Below, one piece after another: positions 16,794-23,010 of a DNA stretch of 64,000 nt. Below the pieces are notes generated by a model. That model did not search any database, was not told where the DNA came from, and worked only from the letters and a program-made list of their open reading frames with translations. Both the position numbers and the translations under genes were made by a program. Source of the stretch: Catellatospora citrea. Lineage in GTDB: Bacteria; Actinomycetota; Actinomycetes; Mycobacteriales; Micromonosporaceae. The stretch spans positions 8,122,001-8,186,000 of the forward strand of contig NZ_RAPR01000001.1 in the NCBI RefSeq assembly GCF_003610235.1. The letters run 5' to 3'. The number at the start of each line of letters is the position of its first letter. Position 1 is the stretch's first letter.

Positions 16794-17246
16794 ATGAAGC
16801 TGCCGCCGGGCGCGACCGGCTTCGGCGCCTACGCCCACCGCTCGGAGGACGATCTCCAAGCCTTGGCGGCGGTCTGCCACCACGCCGCCCGCCGCACCGG
16901 CGGCACCGTCGCCGAGCTGATCCCCCTCGGCGCGACACCCAACTTCCACACCGCGACGATCACCTACCCCGACGACAGCATCGCGGTGCTGCGGCATGGC
17001 CTGCTTTCCTGGCTCGCTCTCGCCAAGCCCACCCTGCCCGGCCAGGCCCCGCACGACTGGCTCGATCGAACCGACCTCGCCGAGGCCATCGGCGAGGTGT
17101 CGGACCTGCGCATCCTCACCCGCGCCGAGCTGTCCCGGCCGCTCACCGACGCCGACCTCGCGGACCTCGGCGCTGCCGAGATCGAGCAGGTCGCCTACTG
17201 GCGGCCGACGACGGTCGGCGACGTGCTCTTCAATCTCTGGGACTGA
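16794..17246 (+). CDS. Hypothetical protein, 150 aa
   Basis: Soluble acidic protein starting at ATG 16794 (GGAG upstream at 16782-16785). Mixed alpha/beta composition (HRSEDDLQALAAVCHHAARR, FHTATITYPDDSIAVLRHG, DLAEAIGEVSDLRILTRAEL). No family recognised; size and composition resemble cytosolic immunity-type or SUKH-like small proteins, but no diagnostic motif is present. A strong terminator follows. Confidence 0.7.
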   Translation: MKLPPGATGFGAYAHRSEDDLQALAAVCHHAARRTGGTVAELIPLGATPNFHTATITYPDDSIAVLRHGLLSWLALAKPTLPGQAPHDWLDRTDLAEAIGEVSDLRILTRAELSRPLTDADLADLGAAEIEQVAYWRPTTVGDVLFNLWD

Positions 17247-17281
17247 CTCGGACGTCGTACAACGGAGACAGCACGTCGTCG

Positions 17282-17329
17282 TGACGCAGCAGGTCCCCGG
17301 CTCGAGCGCACCGGGGACCTGCTGCGTCA
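17282..17329. terminator. Strong bidirectional terminator
   Basis: TGACGCAGCAGGTCCCCGG (17282-17300) and its perfect complement (17311-17329) around a 10-nt loop, between convergent genes ending at 17246 and 17371. Nineteen uninterrupted pairs make this one of the strongest hairpins in the window. Confidence 0.9.
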
Positions 17330-17370
17330 TGGTTCGGACCGGGTGCTCCGCGAGAGTCACCCGGCGAGGA

Positions 17371-18213
17371 TCACTTGAAGCGGATGAACTGCGAGAACTG
17401 GCTGTTGGCCGTACCCACCGACACGGTCCGATGGCTGTACGCCGACCCGCCGTTGTAGTTGTACTCGTCGACCTCGAACGTGCCGTTGGAGTTGACCCTG
17501 GTCACGAACGCGACGTGGCCGAAGGTGCCACCGAGGCGGACCGCCACGTCACCGGCCTTCGGGCTGCCGTACACCGGGATGCCCGCGCTGCGGGCGGCGT
17601 TGGCCCAGTTGTTCGCGTTGCCCCAGTGCACGCCGTCGTAGTAGTTGTGGAAGGCGACGTCCAGCCGGCTGCGCACCGCCCAGGCCGCGAAGCTCGTGCA
17701 CTGACCCTTGTAGAAGTTCCACGGGTCGACGCCGGTCGTCTGCCCGCGGTAGGGGTAGTCGTCCTTCGCGGGGTAACTGCCGCCGCCACCGGTCGGGGCG
17801 GGCTGGTGCGAGGCGTTGTTGTTCTTCAGCGTGGCGTTCAGGTTGACCTTCGCGCCCGACGCGATGTCCTGCGTCGCGCCGCCGAAGTCGCTGTTGTAGT
17901 ACACGCGGATCGTGGAGCCCGTGCGGTTCCACGCCGACGCCGCGTTGTTCTTGACGCACACGCCCTGGCCGTTGCCGGCACTCTTGAACTCGTAGCACGT
18001 CGGCTGGGTGGCGCCGTAGTCGGCCAGCGACGAACCGTGGTCGGAGACCGACCCGGCGAAGTCGCTGTTGTAGTAGTAGCAGAACTCGCCGCTGTCGCAG
18101 ACACCGTCGCGTGATGCCGCCTGGGCCGGTGCCGCGGCGGCGCCGACGCCGACCACGGCGATCGCGACGGATACGCCGATGGCGCGTAGCGCGCGTCCGA
18201 CTCTCGTTGACAT
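17371..18213 (-). CDS. Secreted CHAP-domain peptidoglycan amidase with N-terminal I36-type module
   Basis: 280 aa. Signal peptide 1-33 (cleavage after AQA). Residues ~36-130 hold two copies of a short cysteine-containing beta unit (FCYYYNSDFAGSV and IRVYYNSDFGGATQ), resembling the peptidase-inhibitor I36 / SMPI fold. A Gly/Pro linker leads to a CHAP domain with Cys172 (GQCTSFAAW) and His233 (GHVAFV), the catalytic pair of cysteine amidases/endopeptidases acting on the cell wall. A good ribosome site (GGGAGGG) precedes the ATG. Single gene; function likely in wall remodelling or lysis of competitors. Confidence 0.9.
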   Translation of the reverse strand: MSTRVGRALRAIGVSVAIAVVGVGAAAAPAQAASRDGVCDSGEFCYYYNSDFAGSVSDHGSSLADYGATQPTCYEFKSAGNGQGVCVKNNAASAWNRTGSTIRVYYNSDFGGATQDIASGAKVNLNATLKNNNASHQPAPTGGGGSYPAKDDYPYRGQTTGVDPWNFYKGQCTSFAAWAVRSRLDVAFHNYYDGVHWGNANNWANAARSAGIPVYGSPKAGDVAVRLGGTFGHVAFVTRVNSNGTFEVDEYNYNGGSAYSHRTVSVGTANSQFSQFIRFK

Positions 18214-18342
18214 GGATTCCCTCCCCGAGGATGGAGCTGATGTGCACGGTGAGGCGAATCTACGAAGATGACTTACACATTCTGTACATTCTGGCTACAG
18301 ACGAGGACCGTGCCAGGGCGGAACCCGCCTGATGCCGACCAG

Positions 18343-18398
18343 TCAGGACCGTACCCACGGCGCGATCGACGGTCTGTCCGGTGGGGACGGTCCTGACG
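18343..18398. repeat. Imperfect inverted repeat in the 18.2-18.5 kb intergenic region
   Basis: GTCAGGACCGTACCCAC (18343-18359) and GTGGGGACGGTCCTGAC (18382-18398) pair over 17 positions with one mismatch around a 22-nt loop. A near copy of the left arm occurs at 22912-22926. The 317-nt gap between the CHAP and barstar genes otherwise holds only the CHAP promoter region, where AGAATGT is repeated (about 18273-18289). Confidence 0.5.
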
Positions 18399-18530
18399 TC
18401 ACCGCGACGGCCCAAGGCCACCATCAGGACACCCACTGTCGAATTCCCGGGAGCTTAGATGATCATCGGGAGTGCGCTACCCGACGATGCGAATCGCAAC
18501 AGAGCAGTACAACCATGCGAGGATTCCGGT

Positions 18531-19112
18531 GTGAACACCCCAACCCTTACCGAGCGTCGACCGCCGTGGGTCGTCTTCACTTGCGGTACCGACCCGTGGG
18601 TGAGCTCTGAAGCGACCAAACTTCAGGAACAGGGTGGGCGCGTGTTCCGGCTGGACGGCCGAGAGCTGCGAGAGCCGGCAACGCTGTTCGCGGCCTTCGC
18701 CCGTGAGCTGTCCTTCCCCGGCTACTTCGGTCACAACTGGGACGCGCTCGTGGACTGCCTGCACGACTGGCACGGCCACGGGAACGGGAACGGCGGGAAG
18801 GACATCGCCGTCCTGATCGACAGCGCCGACGAACTCGTGGATGCCGAATTCCTGGGTCTCTTCGTCTCTGTTCTCTGCCAAGCAGCTTGGAAGGCCAACC
18901 TCCAGCTCGACGCCGACGGTGACCCGCACGAGTACTGGCCGCCGTTCACCCTGCATTTCATCTTTCTCACCGACACGCTGCCCGCCGCTTTCGCTGAGGC
19001 TGTAGCAAGCGGCATGGACGTCGGTGTGACCCTCCAGGACGGGCGCCTTACCGCGACCCTCGTTGGCGAAGACTGGCCCGGCGCCAGCCGGTCAGAGGGA
19101 GGCGCGGTTTAG
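18531..19112 (+). CDS. Barstar-family protein
   Basis: 193 aa from GTG 18531 (the frame is open further up but has no ribosome site there). The barstar signature is clear: VFRLDGRELREPATLFAAFARELSFPGYFGHNWDALVDCLHDW, here split over residues ~35-77, followed by VLIDSADEL. Barstar proteins bind and block guanine-specific ribonucleases such as barnase; it is longer than barstar itself (about 90 aa), as in the YrdF/SaI14 branch. No ribonuclease gene is adjacent, so it may be an orphan immunity protein or have another partner. Confidence 0.85.
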   Translation: MNTPTLTERRPPWVVFTCGTDPWVSSEATKLQEQGGRVFRLDGRELREPATLFAAFARELSFPGYFGHNWDALVDCLHDWHGHGNGNGGKDIAVLIDSADELVDAEFLGLFVSVLCQAAWKANLQLDADGDPHEYWPPFTLHFIFLTDTLPAAFAEAVASGMDVGVTLQDGRLTATLVGEDWPGASRSEGGAV

Positions 19113-19207
19113 GAAGGGGCTGCACCCGCCAGGTTCGCCAACACTCCCACCTGCGGCAACCCTACTCGGACCCGCAATACAGCCCAAGATCATTCCGTGT
19201 ATTGATC

Positions 19208-19417
19208 GTGACTGATCGCCCTCACCGAACCCAGACAGGGGCCTGGCCACCATCGGTGGCGGCGTGGATCTTCGTGATCTCGCTGATTTACTTCACGGAC
19301 CACCCCAGTTTCGCGCCTCGCGCTCTTGCTGTGGGCATGATGGTGCTGACCGCAGGAAGCTTGGTCCACTCTGCGTGGAAGTGGCATCGTGGCAGGTCGC
19401 AGATGAGTCGGGAGTGA
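19208..19417 (+). CDS. Possible small two-helix membrane protein
   Basis: 69 aa from GTG 19208. Two hydrophobic segments (SVAAWIFVISLIYF and ALAVGMMVLTAGSLVHSAW) followed by a basic tail. No family recognised. It ends 25 nt before the tRNA-Tyr remnant. The composition supports a real membrane protein but the ORF is short. Confidence 0.45.
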   Translation: MTDRPHRTQTGAWPPSVAAWIFVISLIYFTDHPSFAPRALAVGMMVLTAGSLVHSAWKWHRGRSQMSRE

Positions 19418-19442
19418 TAGGCGTCGTTGTGACGGCCGGTCA

Positions 19443-19494
19443 CTGTAAATCCGTCGCGATAGCTTCAGAGGTTCGAATCCTCTACCCGCCACCA
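19443..19494 (+). other. 3' half of a tRNA-Tyr (GTA) gene; attachment-site-like remnant
   Basis: From the anticodon loop to CCA the sequence is that of tRNA-Tyr: loop CTGTAAA with anticodon GTA (19443-19449), TCCGT stem strand, a 12-nt variable arm, a perfect T-arm (AGAGG/CCTCT around TTCGAAT, 19467-19483), ACCCGCC, A and CCA (19492-19494). The 5' half is missing: the preceding GGTCA does not pair with TCCGT and no GGCGGGT acceptor strand is found at the right distance. Tyrosine-recombinase elements typically leave just such an anticodon-to-CCA duplicate. Confidence 0.8.
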
Positions 19495-19504
19495 ATAGCA
19501 GAAA

Positions 19505-19539
19505 CGCGGCTCTGACCAGCAAGATCGGTCGGAGCCGCG
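19505..19539 (+). terminator. Hairpin terminator after the tRNA remnant
   Basis: CGCGGCTCTGACC (19505-19517) pairs with GGTCGGAGCCGCG (19527-19539) with one T.G pair; GTCGTTTTGG follows. It looks like the original terminator of the tRNA gene. Further on, ACGGGAAC occurs twice (19594-19612 region), reminiscent of recombinase arm sites. Confidence 0.75.
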
Positions 19540-19657
19540 TGTCGTTTTGGTGCCAGGTGGGTCCGGCTGAGTCCGGCCGTATCTGGCGAGTCACGGGAAC
19601 ATGACGGGAACCGTTCGCCATCATGTTGATCGTTCGGCGGCGCTCCTGCGTGGCGTG

Positions 19658-20044
19658 TTACAGCGCCTCAACTGCGAGGACGATGGACACGACCGTCGCT
19701 ATGAGGCCGAGGACTCCGAAAGCTATGCCACTCCCGAAGTTGAACCACCAGGGCTTCCAATACGCGGAGAACAGGACCGGAGCGGGCATTGTGCGAGGAA
19801 AGTCGGGTTCACGCCGTTGCCGCAGTGCCACAGGGATGCTCACCAGCGCCTTAGCCATTAAGACCAAACCCATCAGCAGCAAACAGGCTGCGCCGGCCAG
19901 CGGATCGTCGGACGTCGGCTCGCTTCCGATGGAGTTCACGGCGTTGACCGTAGGTGGTCGACGCACGCTCGCGGTAGCGGACTGTGTGCAAGATCGCGTT
20001 GCACCTAGCTCCCCGTCTGCCGTCGGCCCGCACCCCGTGGTCAT
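19658..20044 (-). CDS. Possible small membrane protein
   Basis: 128 aa at most. The C-terminal part has two hydrophobic helices (LAGAACLLLMGLVLMAKALV and FGSGIAFGVLGLIATVVSIV) joined by a basic loop (RQRREPDFPR); the N-terminal 40 residues look uninformative and the true start may be further in. No family recognised. Its annotated start overlaps the left inverted repeat at 20041. Confidence 0.4.
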   Translation of the reverse strand: MTTGCGPTADGELGATRSCTQSATASVRRPPTVNAVNSIGSEPTSDDPLAGAACLLLMGLVLMAKALVSIPVALRQRREPDFPRTMPAPVLFSAYWKPWWFNFGSGIAFGVLGLIATVVSIVLAVEAL

Positions 20045-20063
20045 GATCTCCGGCCGTGGTCAA
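20041..20063. repeat. Left 23-bp inverted repeat of a ~1.15-kb unit
   Basis: A 23-bp sequence beginning TCATGATCTCCGGCCG and ending TGGTCAA; its exact reverse complement is at 21170-21192. A short dyad (GTGGAG CA CTCCAC) follows on the inner side. The pair encloses only the HEPN-like gene. The 20064-20348 stretch between repeat and gene has no ORF that looks real. Confidence 0.85.
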
Positions 20064-20348
20064 TGTGGAGCACTCCACGACTGAATCTCAATGACAAGTC
20101 AAGTGGCACGATCGCGCCGGCAGTAGAGCTCGCACTTGACCCCCAGGCAACGATCATGGTGCGCGGGCCAGGTACGACTAGTGGCTCTACGAGGCGCGAC
20201 AGGTCTCAATCGTTCGCCCTCGGCGGCGGACGTACGCTGCCGTTGACACTCACTTCGACGCCCAAGTCCCCGGCGTCTGCCTACGTGCCTAACCTGGGAC
20301 CTAGGAAACGTCTCGCTGTCCTGAACAACAGACCATTATCGTGACGGC

Positions 20349-21035
20349 ATGTCGGATGACGATGACGAGGCGTTCGAGCGGATCGCGAACGGCCTAGCTG
20401 ACGCCGTGCTTATGAGCTGGATCGGTGATGGCACGCTTGCCATCGAAGGCAAGTCGGCCGAAGAGGTTCAAAAAGAGTTCGTGCTGCTAGCTCGGCAGAA
20501 GATCGCGGAGGGTTACACGTTCCCGGTGACGCAGGATCACCGGCCAAGGCTGTTAAAGAACGCCGCTCGGTCCGAAGCAGAGAAGGATCTTACCCTCGCG
20601 GTCTTGCTCAAAATGACGTGGGTTGAGCACTGGGTGAACGGCATGATCGATTACGTAACCGCCCGACAGGATCTCTCAAATGAGACCGCATCCGTGCTGA
20701 TTCGCGAACTCCGGCTCAGGAGCAAGATGACTGCCGCCTGGGAGATTCTCGACCTTCCCGAGATCCCTGCGGAACACATCGCGGCGGTAGACGAGCTGAG
20801 CAAGCATCGCAACCACTTCGTACACTACAAGTGGCGAGGTGAAGGGGATGATGCAGTTGACTTGGTATTAAAAGCCTTACGGCGTGCCGATGCCGCCATC
20901 GAGTACTTTCAGCAGCTCGAAGAGCAAGTTCTGTACGGCGGCAGAAGCAGTGAGCTGTCCATCTTTCGGCAGCCCGAGCCACCCGGTATCACCTCCGAGA
21001 CAGCACTCAGCCAATCGCTCGAACGCTCCTCATAG
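20349..21035 (+). CDS. HEPN-like protein (R-x4-H motif)
   Basis: 228 aa, mostly helical, acidic N-terminus, no signal or membrane segment. The segment SKHRNHFVHYKW gives Arg154-x4-His159, the motif of HEPN-superfamily ribonucleases and related domains, placed as usual after a pair of helices (KMTWVEHWVNGMIDYVTARQ and AAWEILDL). HEPN proteins are toxins, antiphage effectors or RNA-processing enzymes. No antitoxin-like gene is adjacent. Codon use is less GC-rich than its neighbours and it is bracketed by 23-bp inverted repeats, both suggesting acquisition. The family assignment rests on motif and helix pattern only. Confidence 0.65.
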   Translation: MSDDDDEAFERIANGLADAVLMSWIGDGTLAIEGKSAEEVQKEFVLLARQKIAEGYTFPVTQDHRPRLLKNAARSEAEKDLTLAVLLKMTWVEHWVNGMIDYVTARQDLSNETASVLIRELRLRSKMTAAWEILDLPEIPAEHIAAVDELSKHRNHFVHYKWRGEGDDAVDLVLKALRRADAAIEYFQQLEEQVLYGGRSSELSIFRQPEPPGITSETALSQSLERSS

Positions 21036-21169
21036 GCGTCAACGAGCACTTGACGTGAAGCGCACTCGCACACGCTGGCTCTCGCCGTCCCGTCGCCGTC
21101 GTCCCGCCCACCGTGGGAGCGGGCCGCCCGGGAGTGGGCAAGGTGGAGCCCCCCACGTGCGGAACGACC

Positions 21170-21192
21170 TTGACCACGGCCGGAGATCATGA
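21170..21192. repeat. Right 23-bp inverted repeat of the ~1.15-kb unit
   Basis: Exact reverse complement of 20041-20063. On the inner side lies a GTGG AGCCCC CCAC dyad, analogous to the small dyad inside the left repeat. No obvious target-site duplication flanks the pair. Confidence 0.85.
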
Positions 21193-21414
21193 AGGCTTCG
21201 CCCGGGTTCAATGAATAATCTTCGTTGTGATCACTCTGTCGGTAAAAGATCATTTCCTCTCGCTGAGCGGTCAGCCTCAGCTTGATCATTTCCGCACGCT
21301 CTGACGTGCGTCGTCGCGGGCCATGGCCGCATCGTCGGCCAGTCGATTACCAGCCGCGTTGATCAGCGCGCTGGCCTGTGGCAACTCTTCGCCTTCGGCA
21401 ATGTCGGTCTGTTG

Positions 21415-22128
21415 ATGCTTGACGCCGAAATTCCGATCAAGGCCGTCCCCGCCGCAGCACCACCAGCCTGCAACCGCACGAAAGCCAAGCACCAGATAAC
21501 CCCCCGGGGAGGTGCCCTCGGTCCCAGAGCGGCGCTGGCCGCCTTGACCTCGGCGTTGTCGAACATCATGCTCCGGTACGTGATCAGCATGCGGCTCAAC
21601 GAGGCGGCGGCCAGCGGCCTCGGCTACCAGCCTTTCGCAGCCATCCCGGGACTCGACGACGTCGATGCAGGCGAACTCGCGACCCGGATGGCCGCGGGAG
21701 GCCTGGCCCGAGACGAACTCGGCGGTTTGATAATTCCCGGGCTGTCGTTCAAGGTTCCGGACTTCGCCGAGCTGACATACCGAGAAACTCAGCGCAATTC
21801 CTGGCACCTCGACGACCATCCCGCTGTCCACGTCGAGGTCGATGATGAGGGCGGGCCTCGCATCAGCCACGAGCACCAGCTCCACATGCTCAAACAGGGC
21901 ATCCTGCTATCCCGCCTCGTCCTCGTCCTGGCCGCCGGCCTGCCCGATAGGCCGCCGCTGTGCTGCATCACCAGCGCGAACGACACCAACGGAGTCTTCC
22001 GTTTCCACCAACTGCGTCCAGGCGAGACATGGCTCCAAGGCGATCTTGATCTATATGCCCAGGAAATGCTCATCGTTGTCGAGAGCCGGCCGACCGGGCA
22101 GGGCGGAGGCACGTCCCAGCCCGCCTGA
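21415..22128 (+). CDS. Hypothetical protein of unknown family
   Basis: Up to 237 aa from ATG 21415; other ATGs occur near 21570-21590 and the frame stays open upstream to 21286 without a start codon, so the true 5' end is unclear and the gene may be truncated. The part after about 21580 is clearly protein-like (LDDVDAGELATRMAAGGLARDELG, LSFKVPDFAELTYRE, LHMLKQGILLSRLVLVLAAGLPDRP, LDLYAQEMLIVVE). No motif was recognised. An antisense frame over the first 300 nt also looks partly coding. Confidence 0.45.
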   Translation: MLDAEIPIKAVPAAAPPACNRTKAKHQITPRGGALGPRAALAALTSALSNIMLRYVISMRLNEAAASGLGYQPFAAIPGLDDVDAGELATRMAAGGLARDELGGLIIPGLSFKVPDFAELTYRETQRNSWHLDDHPAVHVEVDDEGGPRISHEHQLHMLKQGILLSRLVLVLAAGLPDRPPLCCITSANDTNGVFRFHQLRPGETWLQGDLDLYAQEMLIVVESRPTGQGGGTSQPA

Positions 22129-22329
22129 TTCCGGTCAGGGCTCTACGCTGGTCCCAGCACCAGACCTATTGGATCAAGATCAGGGCGTCAAACGTCCTCC
22201 GACGCCGTTCCGTCAAGCATCATGCGAGCCCAGGCAGCCGATGGCAGGAGGTTGTGCTGTCTCGGTAGATGCTTGACATTGGTGTCCCAGTACCTGCTTG
22301 ATCAGTCGGCTGCTACGCAACCACGCGAG

Positions 22330-22776
22330 TCACCAACGGCGCGAAAAGCCTGCGGCCATGAAGCAGTTGCCCGGACAGGTGCACGCCCCTGCAGCGAGCA
22401 GGTGTGTACGTAGCCCGGGATCCGTGTGGGGATGTCGAGCGATCACGTGTAGGGAGGTCGACCACTTGACGCCATGCTTCTGCTCTTCATCGACGGCCAG
22501 CTCCGCCAGGGCGTGCGCCGGAGCATTCGGATTGACCAGCGCGTTCCATTGCACGAGTTCATCCTCATCGGCCATTAGCCGTGCCAACGTGGTGCCCTCG
22601 GTTCGCGGATGCCTCGCAACGTAGATCCGTACCGGGCGAACATCGTCGGCCGCGAGTTCTGCGAGTCGAGCTGCGGACACGGCGGGGTCTCTCGCTTCGA
22701 GCACGCGCCGGTAGCCGGCCATCCGCTCGTCTCGTGTTCGCGAGATGCGCCTGAGCCACGCAGCTGACCCTCTCAT
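22330..22776 (-). CDS. Leucine-rich-repeat-variant (LRV) protein
   Basis: 148 aa from ATG 22776. It contains successive LRV-type units: ARDPAVSAARLAELAADDVRPVRIYVARHP, TLARLMADEDELVQWNALVNP and ALAELAVDEEQKHGVKWSTS, each about 24 residues with the VxxxVAxxP ending. LRV repeats form a right-handed superhelix of alternating alpha and 3-10 helices and probably bind protein. Cytoplasmic, single gene. A CTCPGNC motif near the C-terminus is outside the repeats; the classic LRV iron-sulphur cluster motif lies N-terminally, so this is only suggestive. Confidence 0.7.
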   Translation of the reverse strand: MRGSAAWLRRISRTRDERMAGYRRVLEARDPAVSAARLAELAADDVRPVRIYVARHPRTEGTTLARLMADEDELVQWNALVNPNAPAHALAELAVDEEQKHGVKWSTSLHVIARHPHTDPGLRTHLLAAGACTCPGNCFMAAGFSRRW

Positions 22777-23010
22777 GGCGCGAGCGTAGATCGAATGTCA
22801 ACGTCTCGGTACTGCTGGATCCACGAGAGAACATCGAGGCCCGGTCGGAATGTCTGGGCCGCTCGAACGCCGCGTTCACGCTCCGGGTCTGCGCCCACCT
22901 GATGCCGGGGCGTCAGGACCGGACCCGCCGCGCCATTGCTGACGTGTTCGACGAGAACGGCCCTGACGGCCCGGTGACGGCCTGACGTGATGATCAGGCC
23001 ACGAGGGAGA

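Noticed and set aside
18214..18530. Riboswitch (for example cyclic-di-AMP type) before the CHAP amidase gene
   Set aside because: Such riboswitches often precede wall hydrolases in actinomycetes, but none of their conserved blocks is visible here; only a promoter-like region with AGAATGT repeats.
19190..19624. Leftward 144-aa ORF containing GRGFEPL
   Set aside because: This is the translated antisense of the tRNA-Tyr 3' half; the GRGFEPL string is a known artefact of tRNA T-arms.
20063..20344. 93-aa ORF between the left repeat and the HEPN-like gene
   Set aside because: Composition not protein-like, no ribosome site, and it begins inside the repeat.
21286..21885. Leftward 199-aa ORF opposite the unknown 21415 gene
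   Set aside because: The opposite strand has more convincing helices and codon use past 21580; only the last ~30 residues of the antisense ORF look protein-like.
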